Origin: Anaeromyxobacter sp.
GTDB taxonomy: Bacteria > Myxococcota > Myxococcia > Myxococcales > Anaeromyxobacteraceae
Length of the DNA: 64,000 bases
Assembly: GCA_016718565.1 (NCBI GenBank)
Contig: JADKCZ010000013.1
Location: 62,001-126,000 of the forward strand
Direction of reading: 5' to 3'
The notes under the pieces: model-generated
Databases searched by the model: none
Seen by the model: only the letters and a program-made list of their open reading frames with translations
Told to the model about the DNA's origin: nothing
Position numbers and translations under genes: made by a program
Shown: positions 43,604 to 52,083 of the stretch, one piece after another
How the letters are laid out: the number at the start of each line of letters is the position of its first letter
How positions within the stretch are numbered: position 1 is the first letter of the stretch

Positions 43604-43857
43604 GCCTTGCCCCCGCCGCGGGGCACGATGGCCACGTCGAGCCCCAGCCCGCGCAGGACCTGGAGCACCTTGCCGAGTTCGGCGGTCTCCTTGCCGCGCT
43701 CGAGCTCGCCAAGGAAGCGGGTGCCCACGCCGCACAGCCCGGCCGCCTGGGCCTGGGTGAGGCCGTCGGCCCGGCGACGGCGTCGGACCAGGAGGCCGAG
43801 CGTGGCTGGCGAATCGATGTTCCCGTACGGGATGTCTTCGCTCAACCTGGAGGTCAT
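43600..43857 (-). CDS. hipB: HipB-type antitoxin, Xre-family repressor
   Basis: 85 residues with a helix-turn-helix of the Xre type: LGLLVRRRRRADGLTQAQAAGLCGVGTRFLGELERGKETAELGKVLQVLRGLGL. The RBS-like GGAAGGTGA lies nine bases before the ATG. It overlaps hipA by four bases. By family knowledge HipB binds operators in its own promoter and represses hipBA together with HipA; three regularly spaced palindromic sites fit this. Confidence 0.9.
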   Translation of the reverse strand: MTSRLSEDIPYGNIDSPATLGLLVRRRRRADGLTQAQAAGLCGVGTRFLGELERGKETAELGKVLQVLRGLGLDVAIVPRGGGKA

Positions 43858-43932
43858 GATGGAGTCACCTTCCCGTCAGGGAAGAATGTTGCCATCGGAG
43901 GCGTGCGGGCGCCAGTTTTGTCCCGTACGGGA
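43821..43932. promoter_or_regulatory. three operator-like palindromes at exact 50-base intervals (hipBA)
   Basis: TCCCGTACGGGA is a perfect 12-base palindrome and occurs at 43821-43832 and 43921-43932. A near copy with the central AC changed to CA (TCCCGTCAGGGA) lies exactly between them at 43871-43882. Relative to the hipB ATG (43857, minus strand), the sites lie 25 bases inside the gene, 14 bases upstream and 64 bases upstream. The 50-base period is close to five helical turns. The E. coli HipB operator has the related form TATCC-N8-GGATA. Confidence 0.65.
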
Positions 43933-43967
43933 TTCCAAATCGGCGCCCGCAGGTGCTCAAGGTCCTT

Positions 43968-44047
43968 GCGGGGGGGGGTGCACGCCCCCCCCCCCCCCCC
44001 GGGGGGGGGAAGGGCCCCCCCGGGTTGGTGGGGGGGGGGGAGGGGGG
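43968..44047. other. poly-G/poly-C low-complexity block, probable assembly artefact
   Basis: About 80 bases of mostly G and C homopolymers, with runs of C and G of roughly 9-20 bases. Such long runs are not seen anywhere else in the window. The block sits inside what appears to be the 3' end of the adjacent minus-strand gene and destroys its reading frame. It looks like a low-quality consensus or gap fill. Confidence 0.7.
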
Positions 44048-44294
44048 AAAACTGGCGGAGGGCGGCGGCGCGCTCGGAGTCCTCGACCGCCACGGCGAGG
44101 CAGTCGTCCAGGCCCTGCTCGAAGAGGCGCTCCCACTCGGCCAGGTAGGGCTGGGCGCTCGAGTCCACGACCACGCGCCAGTGCCGAAGGGTGGCCAGCG
44201 CGGCGGCATAGAGTGCCGGCTCTCGCCGGATCTTGTCCGCGACCAGCCGGTGCATGGCCAGGCTCCGTGCTTCCAGTTGCTGATGCGTGGTCAT
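44048..44294 (-). CDS. unknown small protein, 3' end lost in the poly-G/C block
   Basis: The ATG at 44294 opens a frame reading MTTHQQLEARSLAMHRLVAD..., continuing to VAVEDSERAAALRQFSP before it enters the poly-G/C block and becomes proline/glycine nonsense. About 80 sensible residues remain. They are helical, rich in R, A and L, with a conserved-looking EWERLFEQGLDDCLAVAVEDSERA segment. I recall similar small proteins ending shortly after an ALRQSSPF-like motif, so only some 20-30 residues are probably missing. It lies next to two toxin-antitoxin modules; a role there is a guess. Confidence 0.55.
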
Positions 44295-44364
44295 GCCGAT
44301 CCTTTCAGCGACGTTGCGCGTCACCGGCCTGCTGTTGACGCGCCTCGGATGGTTGCCTCGCGCT

Positions 44365-44784
44365 CTACCCTTCGAGCTCTGCGAGGAACTCCGCCGGGGT
44401 CACCACCTTCACGCCGGCGAACTCCCCGAGCTTCAGGAGGTGCCTCCGGTCCCCCGAGACCACCCGGCGCGCCGCGCCAGCCAGGGCGGTGGCCAGGTAG
44501 ACGTCGTCGCTGTGATCGCCGGGGACCACGTGCAGCTCGGGCAGGTCCGTCTCGATGAAGATGGCCGCCTCGACGAGCCGCGCCAGCAGGGCGCGGGGGT
44601 CCTTCACCTGGAAGCGGCCGCGCAGCTTCGGATAGGCCAGCACCCGCAGGCACTCGGCCACGATGGGCGGCGACCAGACCAGCTCATAGGCCGTGCCCGC
44701 CAGCGCCACTACCCGGCCCGGGGTGCCACGGGGCGCCAGCATGGCGGACACCACCACGTTGGCGTCCAGCACCGCCCGGATCAT
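44365..44784 (-). CDS. PIN-domain toxin of a VapC-like module
   Basis: 139 residues. PIN-domain residues are visible: the first aspartate in AVLDANVVVSAML, a conserved glutamate near VAECLRVLAYPKL, and later aspartates in GDHSDDVYLATAL and RRVVSGDRRHL. This is the 'putative toxin-antitoxin system toxin component, PIN family' pattern; these proteins are magnesium-dependent RNases. The ATG overlaps the preceding gene's stop (ATGA), the usual antitoxin-toxin arrangement. Confidence 0.87.
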   Translation of the reverse strand: MIRAVLDANVVVSAMLAPRGTPGRVVALAGTAYELVWSPPIVAECLRVLAYPKLRGRFQVKDPRALLARLVEAAIFIETDLPELHVVPGDHSDDVYLATALAGAARRVVSGDRRHLLKLGEFAGVKVVTPAEFLAELEG

Positions 44785-45026
44785 CTGCGAGCCGCGTGCT
44801 TCGCCTCGTCGGCCAGCGCCATCGCCTCGTCGTCGGAGAGCGGACCAGCCGGTGCAGCCTCGAGCAGCTCGCGCACCTTCCGCGCCGCCTCCTCGCGCCG
44901 GACCTGCTCCGCCACGAGCCGGCGGACATACTCGGACGCACCTTGGCCACGGGAGCGGGCCACCCGCTTCAGGGCGGCGATCTCGCCCTTCGGCATGCGG
45001 AGCCTGAACACGGCGTCGTGCTTCAT
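44781..45026 (-). CDS. antitoxin partner of the PIN toxin
   Basis: 81 residues from the ATG at 45026. The N-terminus (MKHDAVFRLRMPKGEIAALKRVARSRG...) has the beta-strand plus two-helix layout of a ribbon-helix-helix DNA-binding domain; the acidic/alanine-rich C-terminus (AAPAGPLSDDEAMALADEA) could wrap the toxin. It is translationally coupled to the PIN gene. There is no strong ribosome-binding site; a TACAAT -10-like box just upstream suggests a very short leader. Confidence 0.8.
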   Translation of the reverse strand: MKHDAVFRLRMPKGEIAALKRVARSRGQGASEYVRRLVAEQVRREEAARKVRELLEAAPAGPLSDDEAMALADEAKHAARR

Positions 45027-45037
45027 GGTGGGATCAT

Positions 45038-45047
45038 TGTAGCTACA
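45038..45047. promoter_or_regulatory. palindrome TGTAGCTACA before the antitoxin gene
   Basis: A perfect 10-base palindrome begins 12 bases upstream of the antitoxin ATG and overlaps a minus-strand TACAAT box (45037-45042). It is a good candidate for an autoregulatory operator and promoter of the PIN module. No convincing -35 box is present. Confidence 0.4.
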
Positions 45048-45182
45048 GGCGGCCTTGGGATCCATGCGGCCAGGCAGAGCAACGCTCGCGCCACCAGAAT
45101 CCCTGGCGGACCAGGCTGTTCGCCCGGCTGCCACGGCCGGTCCCCGAACCTGGGTCCGCGGTTCGGCCGGCGCCCCCGCGCC

Positions 45183-45782
45183 CTACCTGTCCAGCGCGAA
45201 CCGCATCTTCAGGTTCGGCCCGGGGCGCGCCGAGGAGGCCTCCAGCACCTGGCCGTGCAGCTCGAGCTGGGCGCACTCCAGGATGACGTCGGTGGCCACG
45301 CCGCGCGCCAGCACCTTGGCCCCCGCCACCCGCACCACCTGGTCGCCCATCTCGAGGTCGAGCTGCAGCACGGTGTTCAGCTTTGGCGCCTTGCGCCGCG
45401 CCTCGGCCGCGGCCCGGTTGCTGCCGGGCTCCTCGTCGGGCACCGGCGGGAGGGCGCCGGCGCACTCCAGGATGCGGGTGCGGGCCAGGTTGAGCGAGGT
45501 GAGCAGGTCCACCTTGCGCGGGGGCGGCGGCTGGGTCGGCGCGGGCGGCGGCTGGGAGGGCTCGCCTGCTGCGGGCGGCGCGGCGGCGAGCGGCGCCTCG
45601 GGGGCCAGGCCGGGCTCCGGCTGCGCCTGGGGGGCCGGCGCCTCGGGCTCGGCGCGGGGCGCGGGCCCGGCCTGGCGCGAGGCGCTGGGCTCGCTGGTCA
45701 CCCGGTCGAGGAAGGCGAGCCCCCCGGCGAACAGGACCACGATGGCGACGACTCCGGCGACGATGGTGGTGCGCTTCGACAT
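45183..45782 (-). CDS. membrane-anchored proline-rich protein
   Basis: 199 residues from the ATG at 45782. MSKRTTIVAGVVAIVVLFAGGLAFLDRV gives one N-terminal membrane helix, followed by about 80 residues of alanine/proline/glutamate-rich linker and a C-terminal domain with two cysteines (RILECAGAL and VILECAQLELHG). This layout resembles single-pass proteins with a TonB- or AgmX-like C-terminal domain common in myxobacteria. A protein of the same design is encoded at 61624-62211. Function unknown. Confidence 0.75.
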   Translation of the reverse strand: MSKRTTIVAGVVAIVVLFAGGLAFLDRVTSEPSASRQAGPAPRAEPEAPAPQAQPEPGLAPEAPLAAAPPAAGEPSQPPPAPTQPPPPRKVDLLTSLNLARTRILECAGALPPVPDEEPGSNRAAAEARRKAPKLNTVLQLDLEMGDQVVRVAGAKVLARGVATDVILECAQLELHGQVLEASSARPGPNLKMRFALDR

Positions 45783-45952
45783 CTTCAGGCTCGCTCCCAG
45801 GCGTGGAATTCGCCCTGTCACTTAATCACGGCTCCCCGCCAGGGGCAGCCAGCGGGGAGGGAATTTCCGCCCCGTTCCCGGCGTCTGTACCCCCGTGGCA
45901 CTATGTGCGGCCACCGACCCTCCAGACTCAACGCCGAAAGGACCTCAAAGCC

Positions 45953-46456
45953 ATGACCCACCTGCTCGTCGCCACCGCCGTCCTCGCCGCCAGCCTGGCC
46001 GCCGACCCCGCCCCTGCCGCCGCAGCCGCCAAGAAGGCCGTGGCCAAGCCCGCCGCCGCCGTGGCCGAGAAGGCGGCGGCCAAGGGGGCGGAGGTGGGCA
46101 AGAAGGAGGAGGCCAAGGTCAAGCCGGAGGCGCCGCCGATGCCCGAGAAGAAGCCCGCCAGCCCCGCCGCCCTGAAGGACGCCGTGGCCTCCCTGCTCGG
46201 CCCCTGCTCGCCCGAGATGGCCGGCGGCAAGGTGACCGCGGTGGAGGTGCTCGACGGCGCCCAGCTGAACGCCAGGCTCGAGAAGGAGAAGAGCAAGAAG
46301 GCCAAGGCCGAGCCCGCCCAGCGCTTCATCGCCATCAGCTACGAGGCCGGCGGCACCACGGGCAAGAGCGTCCGCCAGGTGAGCACCCAGTACATGCTCA
46401 CCACCGAGCAGGCCCAGGCGCTGCTGGGCGAGAAGCTCTGCGTGTTCCAGGAGTAG
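45953..46456 (+). CDS. small exported alanine/lysine-rich protein
   Basis: 167 residues from the ATG at 45953 with a GAAAGGA ribosome-binding site. A short signal peptide (HLLVATAVLAASLA) is followed by an alanine/lysine-rich stretch (KKAVAKPAAAVAEKAAAKG...) and a small folded domain with two cysteines (LLGPCSPEMAGG and EKLCVFQE). It is divergent from the proline-rich membrane protein gene. No function recognised. Confidence 0.7.
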   Translation: MTHLLVATAVLAASLAADPAPAAAAAKKAVAKPAAAVAEKAAAKGAEVGKKEEAKVKPEAPPMPEKKPASPAALKDAVASLLGPCSPEMAGGKVTAVEVLDGAQLNARLEKEKSKKAKAEPAQRFIAISYEAGGTTGKSVRQVSTQYMLTTEQAQALLGEKLCVFQE

Positions 46457-46489
46457 CCGGAGCGAGCCGCACCCCCGCGCGCTCCCACC

Positions 46490-46533
46490 GGGCGTGATCC
46501 TCCGGGCCTCCGCGGCCCGAGGGGGTCACGCCC
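46490..46533 (+). terminator. long hairpin after the alanine-rich protein gene
   Basis: Arms of about 19 bases (GGGCGTGA... and ...GTCACGCCC) with a few internal mismatches enclose a 5-base loop, 33 bases after the stop codon. There is no T-run, but the stem is long. Confidence 0.45.
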
Positions 46534-46725
46534 GTGCTCGTGGTGGCACTTCCCGAGCTTCATCGGTGTCCAAACCAGCGAGCACCAGGCGAGGAACCCA
46601 GCACCCACATCGGCGCCACGGACCCACCACCGCGAGGCAACAGCGCGTGGCCTGATCCAACGACAAGCGGCCTTTCCTGTCCCGCGACGACAGGACGTAC
46701 GTGGTCAAAACGATTGCTCCATCAC

Positions 46726-46820
46726 CGGTCCTGCGTGATCCGGGTGCGGCGAACTGTCCCGCAGATCCGCGACTGTGCGAAGCCCAGCTGGCTGTCCATC
46801 CTGAGTCAAACGGCCGCAGG
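46726..46820 (+). promoter_or_regulatory. cobalamin-riboswitch-like leader, tentative
   Basis: The 395-base gap before the secreted repeat protein gene contains, in the order known for cobalamin riboswitches, CCGGGTGCGG, GAACTGTCCCGCAG, CCGCGACTGTG, CGAAGCCC and GAGTCA. Several of these agree closely with conserved boxes of the B12 aptamer in high-GC bacteria, but the GCCACTG and GGGAAGG parts are not clearly present and the element is compact. Sequencing indels nearby could have damaged it. The rest of the gap shows only the hairpin at 46490-46533. Confidence 0.35.
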
Positions 46821-46851
46821 TCTTTCTGTGCGTGCCCCGGGGTGGATCGCC

Positions 46852-49800
46852 ATGACATCGCTTGCTCTCCGCAGACTGACGTCCCTCGCGACCGTGCTGG
46901 TCGCCGTCTCGCTCGTGCCCGCGCCCGCCCAGGCCGCACTGGAGCGCGTCGGCCCCAACGACCCGGTCACCACCCTGCCTACCTGGTTCCAGGACAAGAC
47001 CGGCATCACCTTCGAGCTCTGCACCCCGCTCGTGCAGGGCGAGCTGGACGGCGGCTACTGCCTCCTGCTGCCCGGCGACACCGTGGCGCCCGAGATCTTC
47101 CCCGGCGCCTTCTTCGACGAGCACTTCTACTGGGGCGCCGACGCGGGCGGCAACTACACCTACGTGCCGCCGGTCGGGGTGACCGTGCCGTTCACCACCG
47201 GCCGGGTGGTCTACGTGCAGGCCATGGAGGCCGCCTTCCTGACGGGCGTCCGGCCCGGCGGCGCCGACATGTTCGGCCGCGTCCGCTTCCGCCTGGACGA
47301 CCTGCCGCTCACCGGCAACTACACCTTCTACTCGCCCTACGGCGTCGACGTGATCGCCGGCCTGGCCGGCGACCGCATCTTCGCCACCGAGGACATCGGC
47401 TGCGGCTACCCGAACTACGAGTGCGCCCTGGCGACGCGCATCGGGCCGTTCCTGCTGCCCTCGCTCACTCCCGGCGGCGCCGAGCTGCCGCCCGTGGACG
47501 GCCCGGTGCCCGGCAAGAAGTACATCGCCGACCCCGCCGTGACCCACAAGGTGACCGGCAGCCCCATCGTCGGGAACCACACGCTCTCCGACGGCCGCCA
47601 GGTGAACCCCAACGGCCTGTACATCGAGGCGCCGGACGGGCAGCTGATCTTCGAGACCACCGACTTCTCCATCATCGGCCGGTACTACAGCGACGTCATC
47701 CCGAGCCGCGTGGTGGTGGACCGCGCCAGCTACACGCGCGACGCCAGCAGCATCGCGGTGGACACCTACGCCACCGGCGAGCCCACCATGGTGCCGCGCC
47801 TCTCCGCCGCGGCGCTCACGCCGCCCGTCCAGCCGGACCTGAGCTTCTTCGCCGCGCCGTGCGCCGGCACCGGGCCGTTCGCCGCCCCGGCCGGCGAGAC
47901 CGCCATCCCCATGGCCCGGAACGGCAACGTCTACTGGGCCGACTCCGCCCCCGCCGCCGTGCCCGCCGGCATCTGCCTGGCCGACCTGAACGCCCGCACG
48001 GCGCTCGGCGACATCGTGCCGGTGTACGTGCCCGGCGTGCTGGGCGACCAGGTGTTCGTGGCCGAGGCCGTCTACGACCCGAGCAACGGTGGCAGCCTCT
48101 CGGTGGTGGCCGCCTCGAGCGACCAGGTGGTCCCGACGCCGGCCCTCGCGGTTGCCGCCTTCGGCGCCCTGGCCTCCAACGTGGCCCTGGCGAACGGCCT
48201 GGCCTACGTCGCCCCGCTGGCCGCTCCGCCCGCCAAGGTCCGGGTGCTCTCGGCCGAGAAGGGCGTGGCCGAGCTGCAGGTGGTGACGGGGGAGCCGGGC
48301 GGCCCCGGGGTGACGCTCAGCGCCAACCGCTCCAGCCCGCAGCCCCCGGGCACCTGGTGGCCTTCACGGCCCAGGGCCAGGGCGCCAGCGGCTACCTGTA
48401 CCGGTTCTCGGTGGACAGCGGCGGCGGCTTCGCCGTGGTGCAGGACTGGTCGCCCACCGCCACCTGGACGCTGAGCGGCGCCACGCCCCCGGGCAGCTAC
48501 CAGGTGCAGGCCGAGGTCTGGCTGGGCCTGACGCCCACGCCGCCCGACGCCGTGTCGGCCGCCATCTCGTTCGTCATCAACGTGATCCCTGCCTCCGGCG
48601 TCACCCTCACCTCGGACCTCCCCAGCCCGCAGGTGCCGGGGACGGCTATCACCTTCACGGCTGCTGGTACCGGTTCGACGTCGCCTTACTCATATCGGTT
48701 CTGGCTCTTCGACGGCAGCGCCTGGAATATGGTGCAGGATTGGAGCCTGGTCGCCATCTGGACGTTGCCCGACACCACCGTGGCCGGTAGCTATCGGGTC
48801 ATCGCTCAGGTCCGGACCAGCTCGGCGTTGCGCTGGACGCCACATCGGTGGCTCTGAGTGTTTCTCTTTCAACTCCCCCAGCAACTGGCGTCTCCTTGTC
48901 ATCTAGCCTTCCAAGCCCGCAGCTTCCGGGTACAGCCGTCACGTTCACGGCTGCGGGAGTGGGCTCCAGCGCACCCTATAGCTACAGGTTCTGGGTCCAG
49001 GCGGCGGGAATCTGGACGTTGGTTCAGGACTGGAGCAGTAGTGCTGCTTGGACGCTCCCGACATCGACAGCCGCTGGCACCTATCAGGTTGTTTCGGAGG
49101 TGAGAACTTCACCAGCGGTCTCCCGTGACGCCATCTCCTTGGCGCTGACCTTCAGTCTTTCTATTCCTCCTGCGACCGGCGTTTCTCTCCTCCCAGACCT
49201 CCCAAGCCCCCAGCCGGTGGAGACGGCGATCACCTTCACTGCTGCAGGTTCTGGCTCCACCTCTCCATACTCCTACCGCTTCTGGCTCAATGACGGCACT
49301 ACATGGTCGTTGGTCCAGGACTGGGGTTTGTTGGATACCTGGGTGTTGCCCGGCAACACCCCTCCTGGTGCCTATTTGGTCTCAGTAGAGGTTCTGACCA
49401 ATGCTTCGGTCGTCCGCGACGTGCTGTCAGCCCCAGTCAGCATGGTGCTGGTTAGCCAGCCGGCCACGGGTGTCTCTCTGAGCCCTTCTGTCCCTAGCCC
49501 CCAGTTCACGGGTACGTCAGTTTCCTTTACGGCGATTGGTGCCGGCTCAACTCTGCCATATTCTTATCGATTCTGGCTGAATGATGGCTCAACTTGGACC
49601 GTCGTCCAGGATTGGAGTGCCCTCGACGTTTGGACGCTCACGGGAGCCACACCTGCCGGAAGTTACCAGGTCGCTGTTGAAGTCCGGACGAGCACTTTGG
49701 TTTCAAGGGACGCGATCTCTGGTTTCGTGGCGATGCAGCTTCAGGTGCAGCCGGCTACCGGAGTCTCCCTCGCCCCCAGCGTCGCCAGCCCTCAGGGCTC

Positions 49801-50033
49801 GGGCACTTCAGTTGTCTTCAGCGCCGCGGGCTCAGGCTCCTCAGCTCCACACAGTTACCGCTTCTGGTTGGGCGATGGGGGGCAACGTGACCTCGTTCAG
49901 ATTGGAGTTCGGTCGCAGAGTGACGCTCCTCCTCGACCTCCCAGGTTCCTACCTCGTTGCAGCCGAGGTACGTACAAGTTCAGCAGTCTTCCGCGATGCG
50001 ATCTCCCCGTTCACCCCATTCCAGCTTCTCTAG
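46852..50033 (+). CDS. large secreted protein with six Ig/Y_Y_Y-like repeats, multiple apparent frameshifts
   Basis: About 1061 residues after correction. A signal peptide (LRRLTSLATVLVAVSLVPAPAQA) leads to a roughly 470-residue N-terminal region I do not recognise, then six repeats of about 90 residues. Each repeat has the pattern GVSL..SLPSPQ.PGT.V.FTAAG.GS..YSYRFW..........VQDW....WTLP....GSYQV..EVRTS..V.RDAIS. Frames break near 48350, 48829, 49900 and 49922, each time restoring the repeat pattern if one G or C is added; the four insertions make the length divisible by three. The YRF...W..PG.Y.V.V pattern resembles the Y_Y_Y/Ig-like folds. From about 48.65 kb the third codon positions become less G/C-rich. 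The stop at 50031 is followed by a hairpin. Confidence 0.7.
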
Positions 50034-50044
50034 CTGAGACCAGA

Positions 50045-50077
50045 GGCTGGCCGGACCCTGGAGGGTGTCGGCCAGCC
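50045..50077 (+). terminator. hairpin after the secreted repeat protein gene
   Basis: A perfect 9-base stem (GGCTGGCCG at 50045-50053 with CGGCCAGCC at 50069-50077) encloses a smaller ACCCT/AGGGT stem and begins 12 bases after the stop codon. Confidence 0.55.
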
Positions 50078-50148
50078 TTCGGCACCTAAGCAACTGCCCT
50101 GGCGGCTTGTCGCATGGAGTCGACTTGACATGGTAGTTTCCAACTACC

Positions 50149-51272
50149 TTGGCAAGTGAGAGACACCTCGACGCGCTGATCGTGGGTGGTGGCTTCTTCG
50201 GCGCCCGCATTGCACTGCACCTGCGCCAGTGGTTCCCCGGTGTCCTGCTCGTTGAGCAGGAGGCTGACCTTCTCCAGCGAGCCAGTTACAACAATCAGGC
50301 ACGGGTCCACCAAGGTTACCACTACCCTCGGTCGCTGCTCACCGCAATCCGGTCACGCCTCAACTTCGGTCGGTTCATCGAAGACTACCCAGACTGTGTC
50401 GATGGCAGTTTCGCTAAGTACTACGCCATTGGAAGGCAGTTCTCCCATGTCACCGGGCGCCAGTTTGTGGCCTTCTGCCAGCGAATCGGCGCACCGATCG
50501 AACCCGCGCCTCAGAATGTCAGGAAGCTATTCGATTCCCAGCGCATAGAGGATGTGTTCTTAGTTCAGGAGTGGGCCTTCGACGCTTTCAAACTGAGGGA
50601 CCGGGTCAGGAGGAATCTGGAAGCGGCCAATGTCGAGTTGCGCCTCCTGACACGCGCCGTTCGGGTTTCGACTGCATCGGATGGGCTCCTGGCCGTGGAC
50701 CTCGTCGGCGGGAATGGCGCGGAGCGCTTGCTGACCCGGCGTGTAGTCAACTGCACATACTCCGGCATCAATCACCTCCTTGGCGCCTCCCGCCTTCCTG
50801 TCATTCCTCTCAAACACGAGGGGACAGAGATGGCTTTGGTCGAGCCTCCGCCTGCGCTTCGCAATGCGGGCGTCACGGTCATGTGCGGCCCCTTCTTTTC
50901 GATCATGCCATTTCCGCCGCGCGGCCTGCACACGCTCTCCCACGTTCGGTATACGCCACATCACTCCTGGTGGGAGAGGGCCGGGGCGGCGCAGAAGCCC
51001 TCCGACCACCGACCTGAACTCGCCAGCAACTATGAGCGAATGGTTCGCGACGCATCAAGGTTCTTGCCCTGTTTGCGGGATTGCGTCTACCGCGGCTCGC
51101 TCTGGGAGGTGAAGACCGTTCTCCCCGCGAGCGAGCAGGATGACAGTCGTCCAATCCTCTTTAGGGCCGACCACGGTCTTCCGGACTCACCTGCATCATG
51201 GGTGGCAAGATCGACAATGTGTACGATGTGATCCAAGAGTTGGATGCACGCCACGCCGCCGGTACGCTCTGA
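50149..51272 (+). CDS. FAD-dependent oxidoreductase, apparent frameshift near its end
   Basis: About 374 residues after correction. The TTG at 50149 is the best available start (MASERHLDALIVGGGFFGAR); an ATG at 50130 gives only nine codons in another frame. A perfect 7-base hairpin (GGTAGTT-TCC-AACTACC, 50132-50148) sits directly before the TTG. GGGFFGARIALHL is the dinucleotide-binding motif, followed by EQEADLLQRASYNNQARVHQGYHYPRS, typical of DAO-like oxidoreductases. Near 51202 the frame breaks; CIMGGKIDNVYDV then continues in another frame to a TGA at 51270. It is lower in GC than the flanks. It probably oxidises or reduces a sugar-linked substrate with the two following enzymes; this is inferred. 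Confidence 0.75.
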
Positions 51273-51306
51273 CGTCTCCGGGCTCCGCCTGCAACTGGAC
51301 CCCACC

Positions 51307-52083
51307 ATGACCTCAGCTCTCGTTGGACACAGCGGCTTCGTCGGAGAGACCCTCAAGCGCCAGGCGACATGGGATGAGCTTTATCGCTCAACCGACATCG
51401 AGGCCATCGAGGGTCGGTCCTTCGACCTGGTCGTGTGCGCCGGCGCGCCCGCGGCCAAGTGGAAGGCAAACAGGGAGCCTCAGGCGGACCTCGAGAACCT
51501 TCAGCGCCTGCAGCGGCACCTCGGTCGCGTCAAGGCCCGCCGTTTCGTGCTGATCTCGACGGTGGACGTCTACCCCGCGCCGGCTGGGGTGGATGAAGAC
51601 TCATCCTTCAGTCCAGATCCGGCTAACGCCTACGGCACCAATCGCCTGGCCCTCGAGCGCTATTGCCGCTTGCGCTTCGACGCAACTGTGGTGCGCCTCC
51701 CCGCCCTCTTTGGCGCTGGTCTCCGGAAGAACGCCGTGTACGACCTGCTCAACGAGAACGGCGTGGAGTTGCTCCAGCCCCGTTCCGAGTTTCAGTTCTA
51801 CGACATGGCTGAGCTCTGGGTCGACCTCACGCGGATCCAGGATGCGGGCCTCAAGCTGGTCAACCTCGCCACCGAGCCCACCAGCCTCGCCGACGTCGCG
51901 CGAATCGCGTTCGGCCGCCGCCTCGAGGCCACCGAGCGCTCCCCTGTCGTTCGCTACGACTTCAGGACGAAGCACGCTTCGATCTGGGGACGGGCGGGCG
52001 GCTATGCCTACGGCCGGGAGGAGATCCTCGAGCGCCTCCAAGCTTTCGTCGCCACCTCCCGTGAGCTCGGGAGGCCTGCGTGA
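51307..52083 (+). CDS. short NAD-dependent epimerase/dehydratase
   Basis: 258 residues from the ATG at 51307. The dinucleotide-binding motif is GHSGFVGETL, the catalytic region has STVDVYP and the YxxxK pair YGTNRLALERYCR deviates (YGTNR in place of YxxxK), so the lysine seems replaced by arginine. The protein is shorter than the usual 310-340-residue sugar epimerases. It lies between the FAD enzyme and the TIM-barrel enzyme and overlaps the latter by four bases. It probably acts on a nucleotide- or lipid-linked sugar. Confidence 0.75.
   Translation: MTSALVGHSGFVGETLKRQATWDELYRSTDIEAIEGRSFDLVVCAGAPAAKWKANREPQADLENLQRLQRHLGRVKARRFVLISTVDVYPAPAGVDEDSSFSPDPANAYGTNRLALERYCRLRFDATVVRLPALFGAGLRKNAVYDLLNENGVELLQPRSEFQFYDMAELWVDLTRIQDAGLKLVNLATEPTSLADVARIAFGRRLEATERSPVVRYDFRTKHASIWGRAGGYAYGREEILERLQAFVATSRELGRPA

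Noticed and set aside
40562..43735. A 1057-residue HipA-ABC transporter fusion
   Set aside because: The join contains no family-like sequence, a proper HipA C-terminus and stop exist in the next frame, and the transporter has its own GTG start. A one-base indel explains the read-through.
43968..44047. Phase-variable homopolymer switch for the gene at 44294
   Set aside because: Both C and G runs alternate in a way not seen in contingency loci, and the gene has no surface or host-interaction link. An assembly artefact is more likely.
50125..50130. Perfect TTGACA -35 box before the FAD oxidoreductase gene
   Set aside because: No acceptable -10 box lies 16-18 bases downstream; that position overlaps the hairpin and the TTG start.
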